Positions 8,391 through 15,953 of a stretch of 64,000 nt of DNA are shown here, one piece after another. Source of the DNA: Xanthobacteraceae bacterium (lineage in GTDB: Bacteria; Pseudomonadota; Alphaproteobacteria; Rhizobiales; Xanthobacteraceae). The translations under genes and the position numbers were made by a program. The stretch lies in the NCBI GenBank assembly GCA_019746355.1, contig JAIESC010000096.1, forward strand, positions 1 through 64,000, given 5' to 3'. Position 1 is the stretch's first letter. The number at the start of each line of letters is the position of its first letter. The notes beneath the pieces are model-generated. The model saw only the letters and a list, made by a program, of their open reading frames with translations. It was not told the DNA's origin and did not search any database.

Positions 8391-9203
8391 CTAGCGTTTC
8401 CTTGGATTGAGGTGGTCCGGATAGTAGAAGTCCATCACCTGCGCGACACGGCCGGCCGGCGGCGCCGCGTTGTGCCAGCCGTGCCGGCTGTGGGCGAGAC
8501 CCGACCCGTCGCGAAGATCGACCATGGTCTCGGTCATCTTGATCGTCACGCCGAGGCAGTCGATCACCGGCACGCCGTCGACGCGGTGGATGCCTTCGGA
8601 GGCGAGCAGGACGTTCATCGGGATCTCGCCGGGGATGATGACATCGGCGCCGGCGGCGATCATCGCGCGCGCCGTCTCGCGGAACTTGTCGATCACCGGT
8701 CCAGGATTATCGAAGCCATTGGCGACGTCGCCGAACTGCAACCCGCTCTGGCGGATGCCGGCGCAGCGCCCGGTGAGCCCGGCCCACTCGATGAGCTGCG
8801 CATAGCGCGGGATGACGCGGTCCATGAACAGCATCAGGCCGAAACGCTGGCCGTGCATGGCGGCGACATGAAAGCACACCTCGCCCGCCGCCACCACCGG
8901 AATGTCGACGATGGTTTTGATCTCGCGATACATCGGGTCGATGATCGTGCAGATCGCAAACGCGTCGTACCCCTCGCGCTGCGCGATCAGCGCATTCGCC
9001 GGCCATTGCAGGCTGTGCATCCCGAACAGGAACGAGTAGCCGAGGTCGACGCCGGGATATTCGGTCGAATAGGTGCCAGGGGCTGGGCCATGCAGATCGA
9101 CCACCGTATCGGGGCGCTTGATGCGGTCGATGTGCTGCCGCACCCGCGCGGTGTAGGCTGGGACATCGTCGAGAACGATGAAGCTCTGGTGCCAGATGCG
9201 CAT
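8391..9203 (-). CDS. Asp/Glu/hydantoin racemase-superfamily protein with one predicted catalytic Cys
   Basis: A 270-residue protein of the Asp/Glu racemase superfamily (hydantoin racemase, maleate isomerase, arylmalonate decarboxylase). Cys85 in DAFAICTIIDP fits the first catalytic cysteine. The second conserved Cys position (usually GC in an LGC segment) reads GADVIIPGEIPMN, so Gly192-Glu193 appear instead. Two-Cys racemases need both residues, so this may be an isomerase or decarboxylase variant rather than a racemase. GGAGCAG ribosome site; 15 bp after the hydantoinase-like gene, which suggests a role in handling the same cyclic ureide or its product. Confidence 0.75.
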   Translation of the reverse strand: MRIWHQSFIVLDDVPAYTARVRQHIDRIKRPDTVVDLHGPAPGTYSTEYPGVDLGYSFLFGMHSLQWPANALIAQREGYDAFAICTIIDPMYREIKTIVDIPVVAAGEVCFHVAAMHGQRFGLMLFMDRVIPRYAQLIEWAGLTGRCAGIRQSGLQFGDVANGFDNPGPVIDKFRETARAMIAAGADVIIPGEIPMNVLLASEGIHRVDGVPVIDCLGVTIKMTETMVDLRDGSGLAHSRHGWHNAAPPAGRVAQVMDFYYPDHLNPRKR

Positions 9204-9218
9204 ATTCTGCTCCGATGA

Positions 9219-10607
9219 TCAGGCCGCTGTTCGTGGCACGAACCGGCCTTTTCCGACGGCGTCGGGCACGAGCTCATGGTCGCGCAGCGCAAACCGTCCG
9301 TTTACGAGCGTGTGACGCACGCGGCCGCGCAAGGTGACATCCTCGTAGATCGAATAGCCGGCGCTCGAATGCAGCCGGTCGCGGCGCACGGTGTGCTCGG
9401 CTGCGACATCGACGATTGCCAAGTCAGCGTCGAGTCCAACCGCGACCCGCCCCTTGCGGTGCGCGAGCCCCATCGCTCGTGCCGGCGCATGCGCCACCAT
9501 GTCGGCGATGCGACCGAGCGGGAGCTTGCGCCTGTGATGGCCCTCGCTCAGCAGCACCGGCAGCAGCGTGTCGATGCCTGGGCATCCCGGCGAGGCCTTC
9601 CAGATGCCGCCTTTCTTGGCGGAAAGATCGCGATGGATGTGGTCGGTGCCGACCGTATCGATCACACCCTCGGCGATGCCCGCCCACAGCGCCTCGCAAT
9701 CCGCCCGCTCACGCAGCGGCGGATTGATCTTGCCTATGTCGCCGCGCGGCCAATCGACAGCGTGCGTCAGATAATGCGGGCAGGTTTCGATGGTGATGTC
9801 GGTGCCGGCGTCGCGAGCGCGCTTGGCCTCGTCCAGGGCCAGCCGCGACGACGTATGCACGATATAGAGACGCGCGCCGGTCTGGCGGGCGAACAGGCCG
9901 GCGCGCTGCACCGCGTCGGCTTCGAGGAACGGCGGCCGGCTCGCATTCCACGCGGCGAGCCCGCCTTTGCCTTCGGGATCTTGCGCCATGAGGCGGTCGC
10001 GCAGCACCCAGGCCGCCTCGATGTTCTCCGGGTGCGGGCATACGAGCGCGCCATGCTCCGCCGCCTGCTCGCAAAGCCTGAACAGAAAGCCGTCATCGAT
10101 GTCAGGAAGCCCGAGCCGCTTCCCCTCGCCGCGGCGGTTGTTCATGAAGATCTTGAACGACGGCACACCCATCTCGCGGACATAGCGCGGCACGCCTGCG
10201 AGCTGCGCTTCGGTCGAAATGATGAAGTGATAGCCGAAGTCGATCCGCGATCCGGCTTCGGTCACCGCCCGGACATCGTCGAAGATCACTTCGAACGGCT
10301 CGGTCGCCATCAGGTAGGGAACGAACGCCGTCACGCCACCGACCACGGCCGCGGCGGTTTCGCCGGCCGCATCCTGCGGATCGCGCGGGCGCGCGATATC
10401 CGAACCGTGGCCCAGGTGCAGGTGCACGTCAACTGCGCCGGGAAACACCACAAGCCCGGTTGCGTCGAGCACTTCGCGCGCATCGGCGGCGGCGCCGGGC
10501 GCAAGGACACCCGCGATCCGGCCGCCCTCGACCGCGAGGTCCGCTGCAACGCCGTCGGTACCCGGCAGGATGACGCTGCCGCCGCGGATCAGGAGATCGT
10601 ATGCCAT
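9219..10607 (-). CDS. hydantoinase / dihydropyrimidinase / allantoinase-like cyclic amidohydrolase
   Basis: A 462-residue metal-dependent amidohydrolase. Visible active-site features are the VDVHLHLG motif (His62, His64), the likely carboxylated lysine in PSFKIFM (Lys152), His192 in VCPHPEN, His251 in LYIVHTSS and Asp322 in VGTDHIH. The N-terminal DLLIRGGSVILPG strand is typical of dihydroorotase-like enzymes. Such enzymes hydrolyse cyclic amide bonds of hydantoins, dihydropyrimidines or allantoin. The next gene upstream in the operon is an N-carbamoylsarcosine-amidase-like enzyme and the next downstream is racemase-like, the classic hydantoin-utilisation trio. Confidence 0.88.
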   Translation of the reverse strand: MAYDLLIRGGSVILPGTDGVAADLAVEGGRIAGVLAPGAAADAREVLDATGLVVFPGAVDVHLHLGHGSDIARPRDPQDAAGETAAAVVGGVTAFVPYLMATEPFEVIFDDVRAVTEAGSRIDFGYHFIISTEAQLAGVPRYVREMGVPSFKIFMNNRRGEGKRLGLPDIDDGFLFRLCEQAAEHGALVCPHPENIEAAWVLRDRLMAQDPEGKGGLAAWNASRPPFLEADAVQRAGLFARQTGARLYIVHTSSRLALDEAKRARDAGTDITIETCPHYLTHAVDWPRGDIGKINPPLRERADCEALWAGIAEGVIDTVGTDHIHRDLSAKKGGIWKASPGCPGIDTLLPVLLSEGHHRRKLPLGRIADMVAHAPARAMGLAHRKGRVAVGLDADLAIVDVAAEHTVRRDRLHSSAGYSIYEDVTLRGRVRHTLVNGRFALRDHELVPDAVGKGRFVPRTAA

Positions 10608-10623
10608 GCGCGTCCCTGGCTTG

Positions 10624-11328
10624 TCAGGCGCGCTTTCGCGCCGCGTCGGCCGGCGCGATCGCGCGAAGCCGCTGGATCGCTTCGTCGGAGCTCATCACGT
10701 CGGCATACTTCTCGCTCATATCGAACAGATTGACCGCGTGCGACACGGCGCTGCGGTCATACACGCAGTCGTGCGGAACGATGCAGCGGAAATTGTACGC
10801 AAAGCCGTCCACCACGGTGCCGCGGACGCAGCCGCTGGTGGTGCAGCCGGTGACGATGAGCGTGTCGGCGCCAAGCCCGACGAGATAGCTCGCAAGCGGC
10901 GTGCCGAAAAACGCACTCGGGTGTTTTTTCGGCAGCAGCACGTCGCCCTCGCGCGGGGCGACATCCGCCACAAAATCATAGCCGCGCGCCGCAACACCCA
11001 TGATGCTCGGCACCTTGTCGGAGAGCCTGCCCTGATCGAAGGTCTCCTTCTGCGAAACGTAGGGGTAGAGCACCGGCCAGCCGTTTTCGCGGAACAGCTT
11101 CAGCAGCCGCTCGATGTTCTTTACCGCCGCCCAGCCGACGTCGCCGCATGCGGTGGGGAATTCCTTGATCGCCTCCCAGAACGGCCGCGGCACCGTGCCG
11201 ACGGTGCGATATTGCACGTCGATGATCAGCAGGGCCGGCTGGCGCCCCATGCCGGTCGGGCGGCCGAAACCCACCGCGCGGTAGGCCTCCTGCTCTTCGG
11301 CTGGAATGATTCCGTCCCAGGGCTTCAT
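10624..11328 (-). CDS. isochorismatase-family cysteine hydrolase, N-carbamoylsarcosine amidase-like
   Basis: A 234-residue cysteine hydrolase. The start at 11328 (MKPWDGIIPAEEQ) has a GGAGGA ribosome site 6 bases upstream; a longer frame overlapping the upstream gene is rejected. The triad is visible: Asp37 (LLIIDVQ), Lys134 or Lys135 (PKKHPSAFFGT) and Cys167 in TGCTTSGCVRGTVVD, the exact Cys context of N-carbamoylsarcosine amidase and maleamate amidohydrolase. It probably cleaves the N-carbamoyl or amide product released by the neighbouring hydantoinase-like enzyme, giving ammonia (and CO2 if a carbamoyl group). Confidence 0.88.
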   Translation of the reverse strand: MKPWDGIIPAEEQEAYRAVGFGRPTGMGRQPALLIIDVQYRTVGTVPRPFWEAIKEFPTACGDVGWAAVKNIERLLKLFRENGWPVLYPYVSQKETFDQGRLSDKVPSIMGVAARGYDFVADVAPREGDVLLPKKHPSAFFGTPLASYLVGLGADTLIVTGCTTSGCVRGTVVDGFAYNFRCIVPHDCVYDRSAVSHAVNLFDMSEKYADVMSSDEAIQRLRAIAPADAARKRA

Positions 11329-11362
11329 CGTCGATCCTCCACCGCCGTGATTCAGGACAATC

Positions 11363-11746
11363 TTAGCTCGCTTCACAGAGCTCCGGAATTTCCGCAAGCA
11401 TGCCGATGTGCAGCGCTTCCATACGAAAGGTCCACTGCGTGTCGTCGACCCGGGCCATCCAGCCGAGCCAGTGGCGCAGCAGCGGATGCGGCGCGTACCA
11501 CACCGACAAGGCACCATCCGGCCTGATCGCCGCCGGAACGATCTCCATCGCAAGCCCGCAGGGCGTACGGACATCCAACGTGTCGCTCAACGCGATCGTT
11601 TCACAGGGCTTGTCGAACGTCACCATCATCCCGTCACTGAAGAACTCGCTCCGCACCGAACCGCGGTGCACCTGGCGATACACTTGGCGATACACTTGGC
11701 GATACACTTGGCGATACACTTGGCGCTGCTCCTGGCCGCCACTCAT
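11363..11746 (-). CDS. hypothetical protein with QVYR tandem repeats at the N-terminus
   Basis: A 127-residue protein of unknown function. Residues about 9-28 are four QVYR repeats plus a degenerate QVHR, coded by a 12-bp minisatellite. After that comes an ordinary globular sequence (FFSDGMMVTFDKPCETIAL to WMARVDDTQWTFRMEALHIG). The ATG overlaps the stop of the preceding small gene as ATGA, so it is translationally coupled to the Rieske oxygenase cluster. The repeat unit is a multiple of three, so copy-number change would alter length without a frameshift. It may be an accessory or small subunit for the oxygenase; no known beta subunit is recognised. Confidence 0.7.
   Translation of the reverse strand: MSGGQEQRQVYRQVYRQVYRQVYRQVHRGSVRSEFFSDGMMVTFDKPCETIALSDTLDVRTPCGLAMEIVPAAIRPDGALSVWYAPHPLLRHWLGWMARVDDTQWTFRMEALHIGMLAEIPELCEAS
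11673..11725 (-). repeat. 12-bp tandem repeat (4 perfect copies plus 5 bases)
   Basis: Unit TGGCGATACACT on the plus strand, repeated perfectly at 11673, 11685, 11697 and 11709, then TGGCG. It encodes QVYR units in the minus-strand gene at 11363-11746. The perfection of the copies in an otherwise non-repetitive region suggests recent slippage expansion. Confidence 0.95.
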
Positions 11747-12105
11747 TCACCGGCCCGTTGCGGCGGATACACCTTGAGATCGCGGATCGTCATACGCTCG
11801 AGCGCGAACGCATCGTCGATATCGGTCGTCGCCCATTTCAGCTCGATCGGATGGGCGGTCTCGATGAAGGTGAGCAGCAGATCGAACAGGACCCGTGCGT
11901 CCGCGGGCATGGTGTCGAGCCTGAAATCCGAAAGATAGATCCGCATCTCCTCGGCGCGGCCGAACACCGCGTCATAGAACCTCTGCAATTCGGCAACCGT
12001 CGTGCGCGTCAGCTTGGACAGCCGCTCGGCCTCGTTCGACAGCGCCCATTCGGCAACGAACGGCTCCAGGTCGCGGAATGGCGCAGGAAGCGATCGTTCG
12101 CTCAT
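11743..12105 (-). CDS. hypothetical small protein of the Rieske oxygenase cluster, 120 aa
   Basis: A 120-residue acidic, soluble protein (MSERSLPAPFRDLEPFVAEW). It is much shorter than the usual 160-180-residue SnoaL-like beta subunit of ring-hydroxylating dioxygenases and shows no clear resemblance to one. It overlaps the oxygenase gene upstream and the repeat-bearing gene downstream, both as ATGA, so the three are a coupled unit. Segments such as ELQRFYDAVFGRAEEMRIYLSDFRLDT are predicted helical and strand mixed. A partner or cofactor-loading role is inference from context only. Confidence 0.7.
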   Translation of the reverse strand: MSERSLPAPFRDLEPFVAEWALSNEAERLSKLTRTTVAELQRFYDAVFGRAEEMRIYLSDFRLDTMPADARVLFDLLLTFIETAHPIELKWATTDIDDAFALERMTIRDLKVYPPQRAGE

Positions 12106-13313
12106 GGCCGCACCTGACGAACCATCCTGTCAGCCACGGCATAATGCTGCTGCAGCAGCAACTCCTGCCGCGACAGCACGATGTCCTGCATCGCCGCCGA
12201 CTTCAACGCGCCGGTGATCTGCTCCATGGTCCCGACATCCTCGCGGAACACCTCGCGCAAGCGCGTCCGGAAATAGGCGTGCGCCAGGCAATCGCCAACG
12301 GTTTCAGCCTTGTAGGCGAAGAACTCGACGCGCACGTCGGTCTTGTCCTCGCTGACCGGCCAGAACCAGAGATTGGCGTGCCAGTGCGCGCCGATGATCC
12401 AGATCAGCACCGGAAAGATTTCGACAACGTCGAAGCCCCAGTTTTCGATGCGCGAGGCGTTGACGCCCGGCGGCAACGGCAATCCCTCCTCGCTGAACAG
12501 CGGAAACGAGGGATAGAGCGGACGGCCGTGGCCATAGGCGATCTCCTCGACCGGCGTCACGCGCCGGTTCGGATTGGCCTGGGCCGAATAGCGGCCGTGA
12601 TGCTCGGTGATCTCCAGATAGGCGCGGTGCCGCTGCGGATTCTTCTGGCCGCCCTGATAGTCCGGCACGGTTTTCCGGTGCACGTAGGCCGCGTGATAGC
12701 CCTCGCTGAACGAATTGATCGCAACGTTCCAGTTCGACTCCACCAGGATGCGGTAGCTCGCGATGCGCTGGCGGTTGGAGAAGAAGCCCGGGTATTGATC
12801 GTAGAACTTGCCGAGCCATTGCCGCAGCGACATCGCGGGCCTGGGATCGAAGTTGACGAACACGTAGTCTTCCCAGACTTCCGTGTTGACCGGGATGAGA
12901 CCGTGCTGTTCCGGATCGAGATCGGGAAACTGCGTCTTGTCGGTGACGCCGATCAGGCGGCCGTCAGTGGCATAGGTCCAGCCGTGGAAGCCGCAGGTCA
13001 GGGCCCTGCGGCAGCCGCCTTCGTTCTTCACGAGCTTGGCGCCGCGATGCCGGCACACGTTATAGAACGAACGCACCTCGCCGTCGGGCCCGCGCGCAAT
13101 CAGCAACGATGCCTTCAGCGGCGGCACCTCCGCCACCACGTAGGAGCGGTTCTCCGGCAGATCGGTCGCGCTCGCGACCGGCAGCCAGACGCGGCGGAAA
13201 ATCTGCTCGACTTCCCTGGCGTAGAACTCCGGCTTCAAACGCTCGAGGATATCGACCCGCGATTGCAGCCGGCTGAAGTCGCCGAAAAACTGTGTCTGGG
13301 TGATCTCGTTCAT
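12102..13313 (-). CDS. Rieske non-heme iron oxygenase, alpha (catalytic) subunit
   Basis: A 403-residue ring-hydroxylating oxygenase alpha subunit. The Rieske 2Fe-2S ligands are Cys87-x-His89 and Cys107-x2-His110, spaced 17 as in the family (NVCRHRG and TCGFHGWTY). The mononuclear iron site is visible in SEGYHAAYVH (Glu204, His207, His212). AGGAGGT ribosome site before the ATG. No ferredoxin or reductase is encoded in the window, so electrons must come from elsewhere. It probably adds oxygen to an aromatic or heteroaromatic ring early in the island's pathway. Confidence 0.92.
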   Translation of the reverse strand: MNEITQTQFFGDFSRLQSRVDILERLKPEFYAREVEQIFRRVWLPVASATDLPENRSYVVAEVPPLKASLLIARGPDGEVRSFYNVCRHRGAKLVKNEGGCRRALTCGFHGWTYATDGRLIGVTDKTQFPDLDPEQHGLIPVNTEVWEDYVFVNFDPRPAMSLRQWLGKFYDQYPGFFSNRQRIASYRILVESNWNVAINSFSEGYHAAYVHRKTVPDYQGGQKNPQRHRAYLEITEHHGRYSAQANPNRRVTPVEEIAYGHGRPLYPSFPLFSEEGLPLPPGVNASRIENWGFDVVEIFPVLIWIIGAHWHANLWFWPVSEDKTDVRVEFFAYKAETVGDCLAHAYFRTRLREVFREDVGTMEQITGALKSAAMQDIVLSRQELLLQQHYAVADRMVRQVRP

Positions 13314-13355
13314 GGGAGACCTCCTGAAGCCATTTCTTCTTGAGCCGTGCTACGA

Positions 13356-13667
13356 TCAGAATGGCGGCATCGCCCCGTGCGCCTTGATATAGGCCTCCGC
13401 GCCCGGATGCTGGATGATCGGCGTGACCGAGACCTTCATATAAGGATACATCGGCAGCGAGCCGATGTTGGCGTGAAGCTCCTCGAGCGTGTCGGCCTCC
13501 CAGATGCTGAAATTGGCAACCTGGCCGACGATCCGCCAGATGCGGCGCATCTTGTTGGTTCGGATGAGCTCCATCGCACGGGCGTTCTCGCGAATGCGCA
13601 GGTCGTCCTTCTCCTTCTGCGGCATGTCGGCCGGAATGCTGACTTCGATATTCACCATGAACAGCAT
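13356..13667 (-). CDS. muconolactone delta-isomerase-family protein
   Basis: A 103-residue protein matching the muconolactone isomerase fold: MLFMVNIEVSIPADMP, then RENARAMELIRTNKMRRIWRIVGQ, and SIWEADTLEELHANIGSLPMYPYM. Length is close to the usual 90-107. The family acts in the beta-ketoadipate pathway but many stand-alone relatives have other ring-lactone or unknown roles. AAAGGA ribosome site; it lies between the Rieske oxygenase and an enoyl-CoA hydratase. Confidence 0.87.
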   Translation of the reverse strand: MLFMVNIEVSIPADMPQKEKDDLRIRENARAMELIRTNKMRRIWRIVGQVANFSIWEADTLEELHANIGSLPMYPYMKVSVTPIIQHPGAEAYIKAHGAMPPF

Positions 13668-13694
13668 GACGATGTCCTTTCGATCGGGTCGGGG

Positions 13695-14462
13695 TTAGGC
13701 GCTCGGCCGATCCATCAGCGCGAGCATCTCGGCGTAGAGACCGAAGCCGAGAAGATCCTGCATATGACGCTTGAGATGCTCGGTCAGCACCGCCCGTGTG
13801 GCGCGCACGAGGCTTTTCGGCCGCTTGGCGATCTCCTGCGCCAGCTCCCAGGCACGCGGCATGAGCTTTTCGGGCGGCAGAACCTCGGCCACGAGGCCAA
13901 GCTCGTGGCCCTGTTTCGCCGAGAGCGTCTGGCCGGTCAGCAGGAAATAGCGCGCACGGTTGGCGCCGAGCAGCAGAGGATAGACGACGTGCATGCCGTC
14001 ACCCGGCACAAGCCCGCCGGTGAAATGCGCGGAGTCCTGGAACTGCGCGGTGTCCGATGCCAACACGATGTCGGCAAGGAGCGGCAGCTCGGAATGCCGC
14101 CACGCCGGCCCATTGACGGCGCTGATGATCGGCACCCCAATGTCGAGGAAGTTCAGCAGCCCCTGCCTGCCCTCGGTCAGAATGCGCTCGACGACGTCGA
14201 CCGACGGCCGGGTCGGGAACAGCGGATGCCCCGTATTGGTCACGCGCGGCCCGCTGAACTCAGGCCCGGTGCCGGTGAAAATAACGACCTTGTTCTCATG
14301 ATCGTTGCCGATCTCATAAAACGCCAGCGGCAATTCGCGGTGCGGGCCAAGCCCCCATTGCAGCGATCCGCCGTTGGTGTGCAACGTGACCTGAAGAATG
14401 CCGTCGCGGCGTTCCATCCGGATTGCATCGTATCGGGTGGCGTATTCGGAGAGTTCGCTCAT
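13695..14462 (-). CDS. enoyl-CoA hydratase/isomerase (crotonase) family protein
   Basis: A 255-residue crotonase-fold enzyme. Typical segments are VVIFTGTGPEFSGP (oxyanion-hole region), GVPIISAVNGPAWRHSELPLLADIVLASDTA and the PGDGMHVVYPLLLGANRARYFLLTGQTLSAKQGHELGLVAEVLPPE block. Family reactions include hydration, isomerisation or C-C cleavage of acyl-CoA thioesters. It sits in the long minus operon 11 bp after livF, consistent with a late CoA-dependent step after ring opening. Confidence 0.88.
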   Translation of the reverse strand: MSELSEYATRYDAIRMERRDGILQVTLHTNGGSLQWGLGPHRELPLAFYEIGNDHENKVVIFTGTGPEFSGPRVTNTGHPLFPTRPSVDVVERILTEGRQGLLNFLDIGVPIISAVNGPAWRHSELPLLADIVLASDTAQFQDSAHFTGGLVPGDGMHVVYPLLLGANRARYFLLTGQTLSAKQGHELGLVAEVLPPEKLMPRAWELAQEIAKRPKSLVRATRAVLTEHLKRHMQDLLGFGLYAEMLALMDRPSA

Positions 14463-14473
14463 CGCTGCCTCAT

Positions 14474-15193
14474 TCAGCTCCTTGCAGCCCCGCCGCCGAG
14501 ATAAGCCTCATGCACGCGGGGATTCTGCGCAAGCGTGTCCGCCGGACCGTGCAAAATGACCTCGCCGTTTTCCAGGATATAGCCGTAGGAGCTGACGTTG
14601 AGCGCGATCCGCGCGTTCTGCTCGACCAGCAGGATGGCGATGCCGCTCGCATGAATCGTCTTGATGATGTCGAACACCTGCTGAATCAGGATCGGCGAGA
14701 GGCCGAGGCTCGGCTCGTCAAGCATCAGCAGCTTCGGCTTGGCCATCAGCGCGCGACCGATCATCAGCATCTGCTGCTCGCCTCCAGACAGCGTGCCGGC
14801 AAACTGCGCCTTGCGCTCCCGCAGCCGCGGAAACAGGTCGTAGACGCGGTCAAGCTCCTGGCGGTTGCGCACACGGTCGCGATGCTGCCAGGCGCCGAGC
14901 GTGAGATTGTCCTCGACGCTCATCGCCGCGAAAATCTCCCGGCCCTCGGGGACCTGGACCACGCCGCGCTTGACGATGTCCTCGGCGCGCAGGTTGCCGA
15001 TGTCCTCGCCGCCAAATTCGATGCGGCCCGCGGTCGTCGCGACGAGCCCGGACACGCAATTGAGCGTGGTGGTCTTGCCGGCGCCGTTCGCGCCAAGCAG
15101 GCAGACGATCTGTTTCGCCTCGACCTTCAGCGAGACGTTCTCGAGCGCGGATACCTTGCCGTAGGCGGCGTTGAGCCCGGCGATGCTAAGCAT
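14474..15193 (-). CDS. livF: branched-chain amino acid-type ABC transporter ATP-binding protein LivF
   Basis: A 239-residue ATPase. Walker A GANGAGKTTT is near residue 35, signature LSGGEQQML, Walker B LLMLDEPSLGLSPIL, and the LivF-type QEVFD-like region (QQVFDIIKTIHASG). It overlaps livG by 8 bases. With LivG, LivM, LivH and the LivK-like receptor it completes a HAAT-family importer. In this island the ligand is more likely the catabolic substrate than leucine. Confidence 0.92.
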   Translation of the reverse strand: MLSIAGLNAAYGKVSALENVSLKVEAKQIVCLLGANGAGKTTTLNCVSGLVATTAGRIEFGGEDIGNLRAEDIVKRGVVQVPEGREIFAAMSVEDNLTLGAWQHRDRVRNRQELDRVYDLFPRLRERKAQFAGTLSGGEQQMLMIGRALMAKPKLLMLDEPSLGLSPILIQQVFDIIKTIHASGIAILLVEQNARIALNVSSYGYILENGEVILHGPADTLAQNPRVHEAYLGGGAARS

Positions 15194-15953
15194 GGTCGGA
15201 CCTGCCCAGATAGGCTTCGATGACCCGCGGATCGGTACGGACGTCGTCCGGCCGGCCTTCGGCGATCTTCTGGCCGAAGTTCAGCACGGTGATCCGGTCG
15301 GCGACCGACATCACAAGCTGCATCACGTGCTCGACGAGTACGATCGTGACCTTGCGCTTGCGCGCGAGATCGAGCAGCAGCGAATCGACGAATGAGATCT
15401 CGCGATTGCGCAGGCCCGCCGCCGGCTCGTCGAGCAGAAGAAGGCGCGGCCCGCCGGCCAGCGCCCGCGCCAGATCGAGCAGCTTCTGCCGGCCGAAGTC
15501 GAGCTCGCCCGCCAGCTGATCGCGATAGGAACCGAGCCCGGTCTGATCGAGAACTTCCTCGGCGTCGCGCACTGCCTGCGCCTCGACCCGGCTGCGCCGC
15601 GGGCTCGGCCCGAACGGGATGTAGCCCGGCAGCCGGCCGGTCAGACCGACCAGCACATTCTCCAGCGCCGTCATGCGATGCAGCAGCTCGAGATTCTGGA
15701 ACGTGCGCGCCACCCCTGCCCTGACGATGCCGTGCGACGGCAAGGCGAGGATCGACTGCCCGGCGAACTCGATCGCCCCGCCCGCCGGCTCGCAGAAACG
15801 CGAGATGCAGTTGAACACGGTCGATTTCCCCGCGCCGTTCGGGCCGATCAGCGCATGAATCGAGCCCTCCTCGACGTCCATGGAAAAGCCGTTCAACGCG
15901 CAAAGCCCGCCGAACCGGACCGTGAGATCCCGGATGGACAAAAGCGCGCTCAT
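15186..15953 (-). CDS. livG: branched-chain amino acid-type ABC transporter ATP-binding protein LivG
   Basis: A 255-residue ATPase with Walker A IGPNGAGKST near residue 36, LivG-specific VARTFQNLELLHRMTALENVLVG, Walker B LLLLDEPAAGL and VLNFGQKIAEGRPDDVRTDPRVIEAYLG at the C-terminus. The signature region is degenerate (ELDFGRQKLLDLARAL), as is common in LivG. It overlaps livM by 4 bases (ATGA). Confidence 0.92.
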   Translation of the reverse strand: MSALLSIRDLTVRFGGLCALNGFSMDVEEGSIHALIGPNGAGKSTVFNCISRFCEPAGGAIEFAGQSILALPSHGIVRAGVARTFQNLELLHRMTALENVLVGLTGRLPGYIPFGPSPRRSRVEAQAVRDAEEVLDQTGLGSYRDQLAGELDFGRQKLLDLARALAGGPRLLLLDEPAAGLRNREISFVDSLLLDLARKRKVTIVLVEHVMQLVMSVADRITVLNFGQKIAEGRPDDVRTDPRVIEAYLGRSDHA

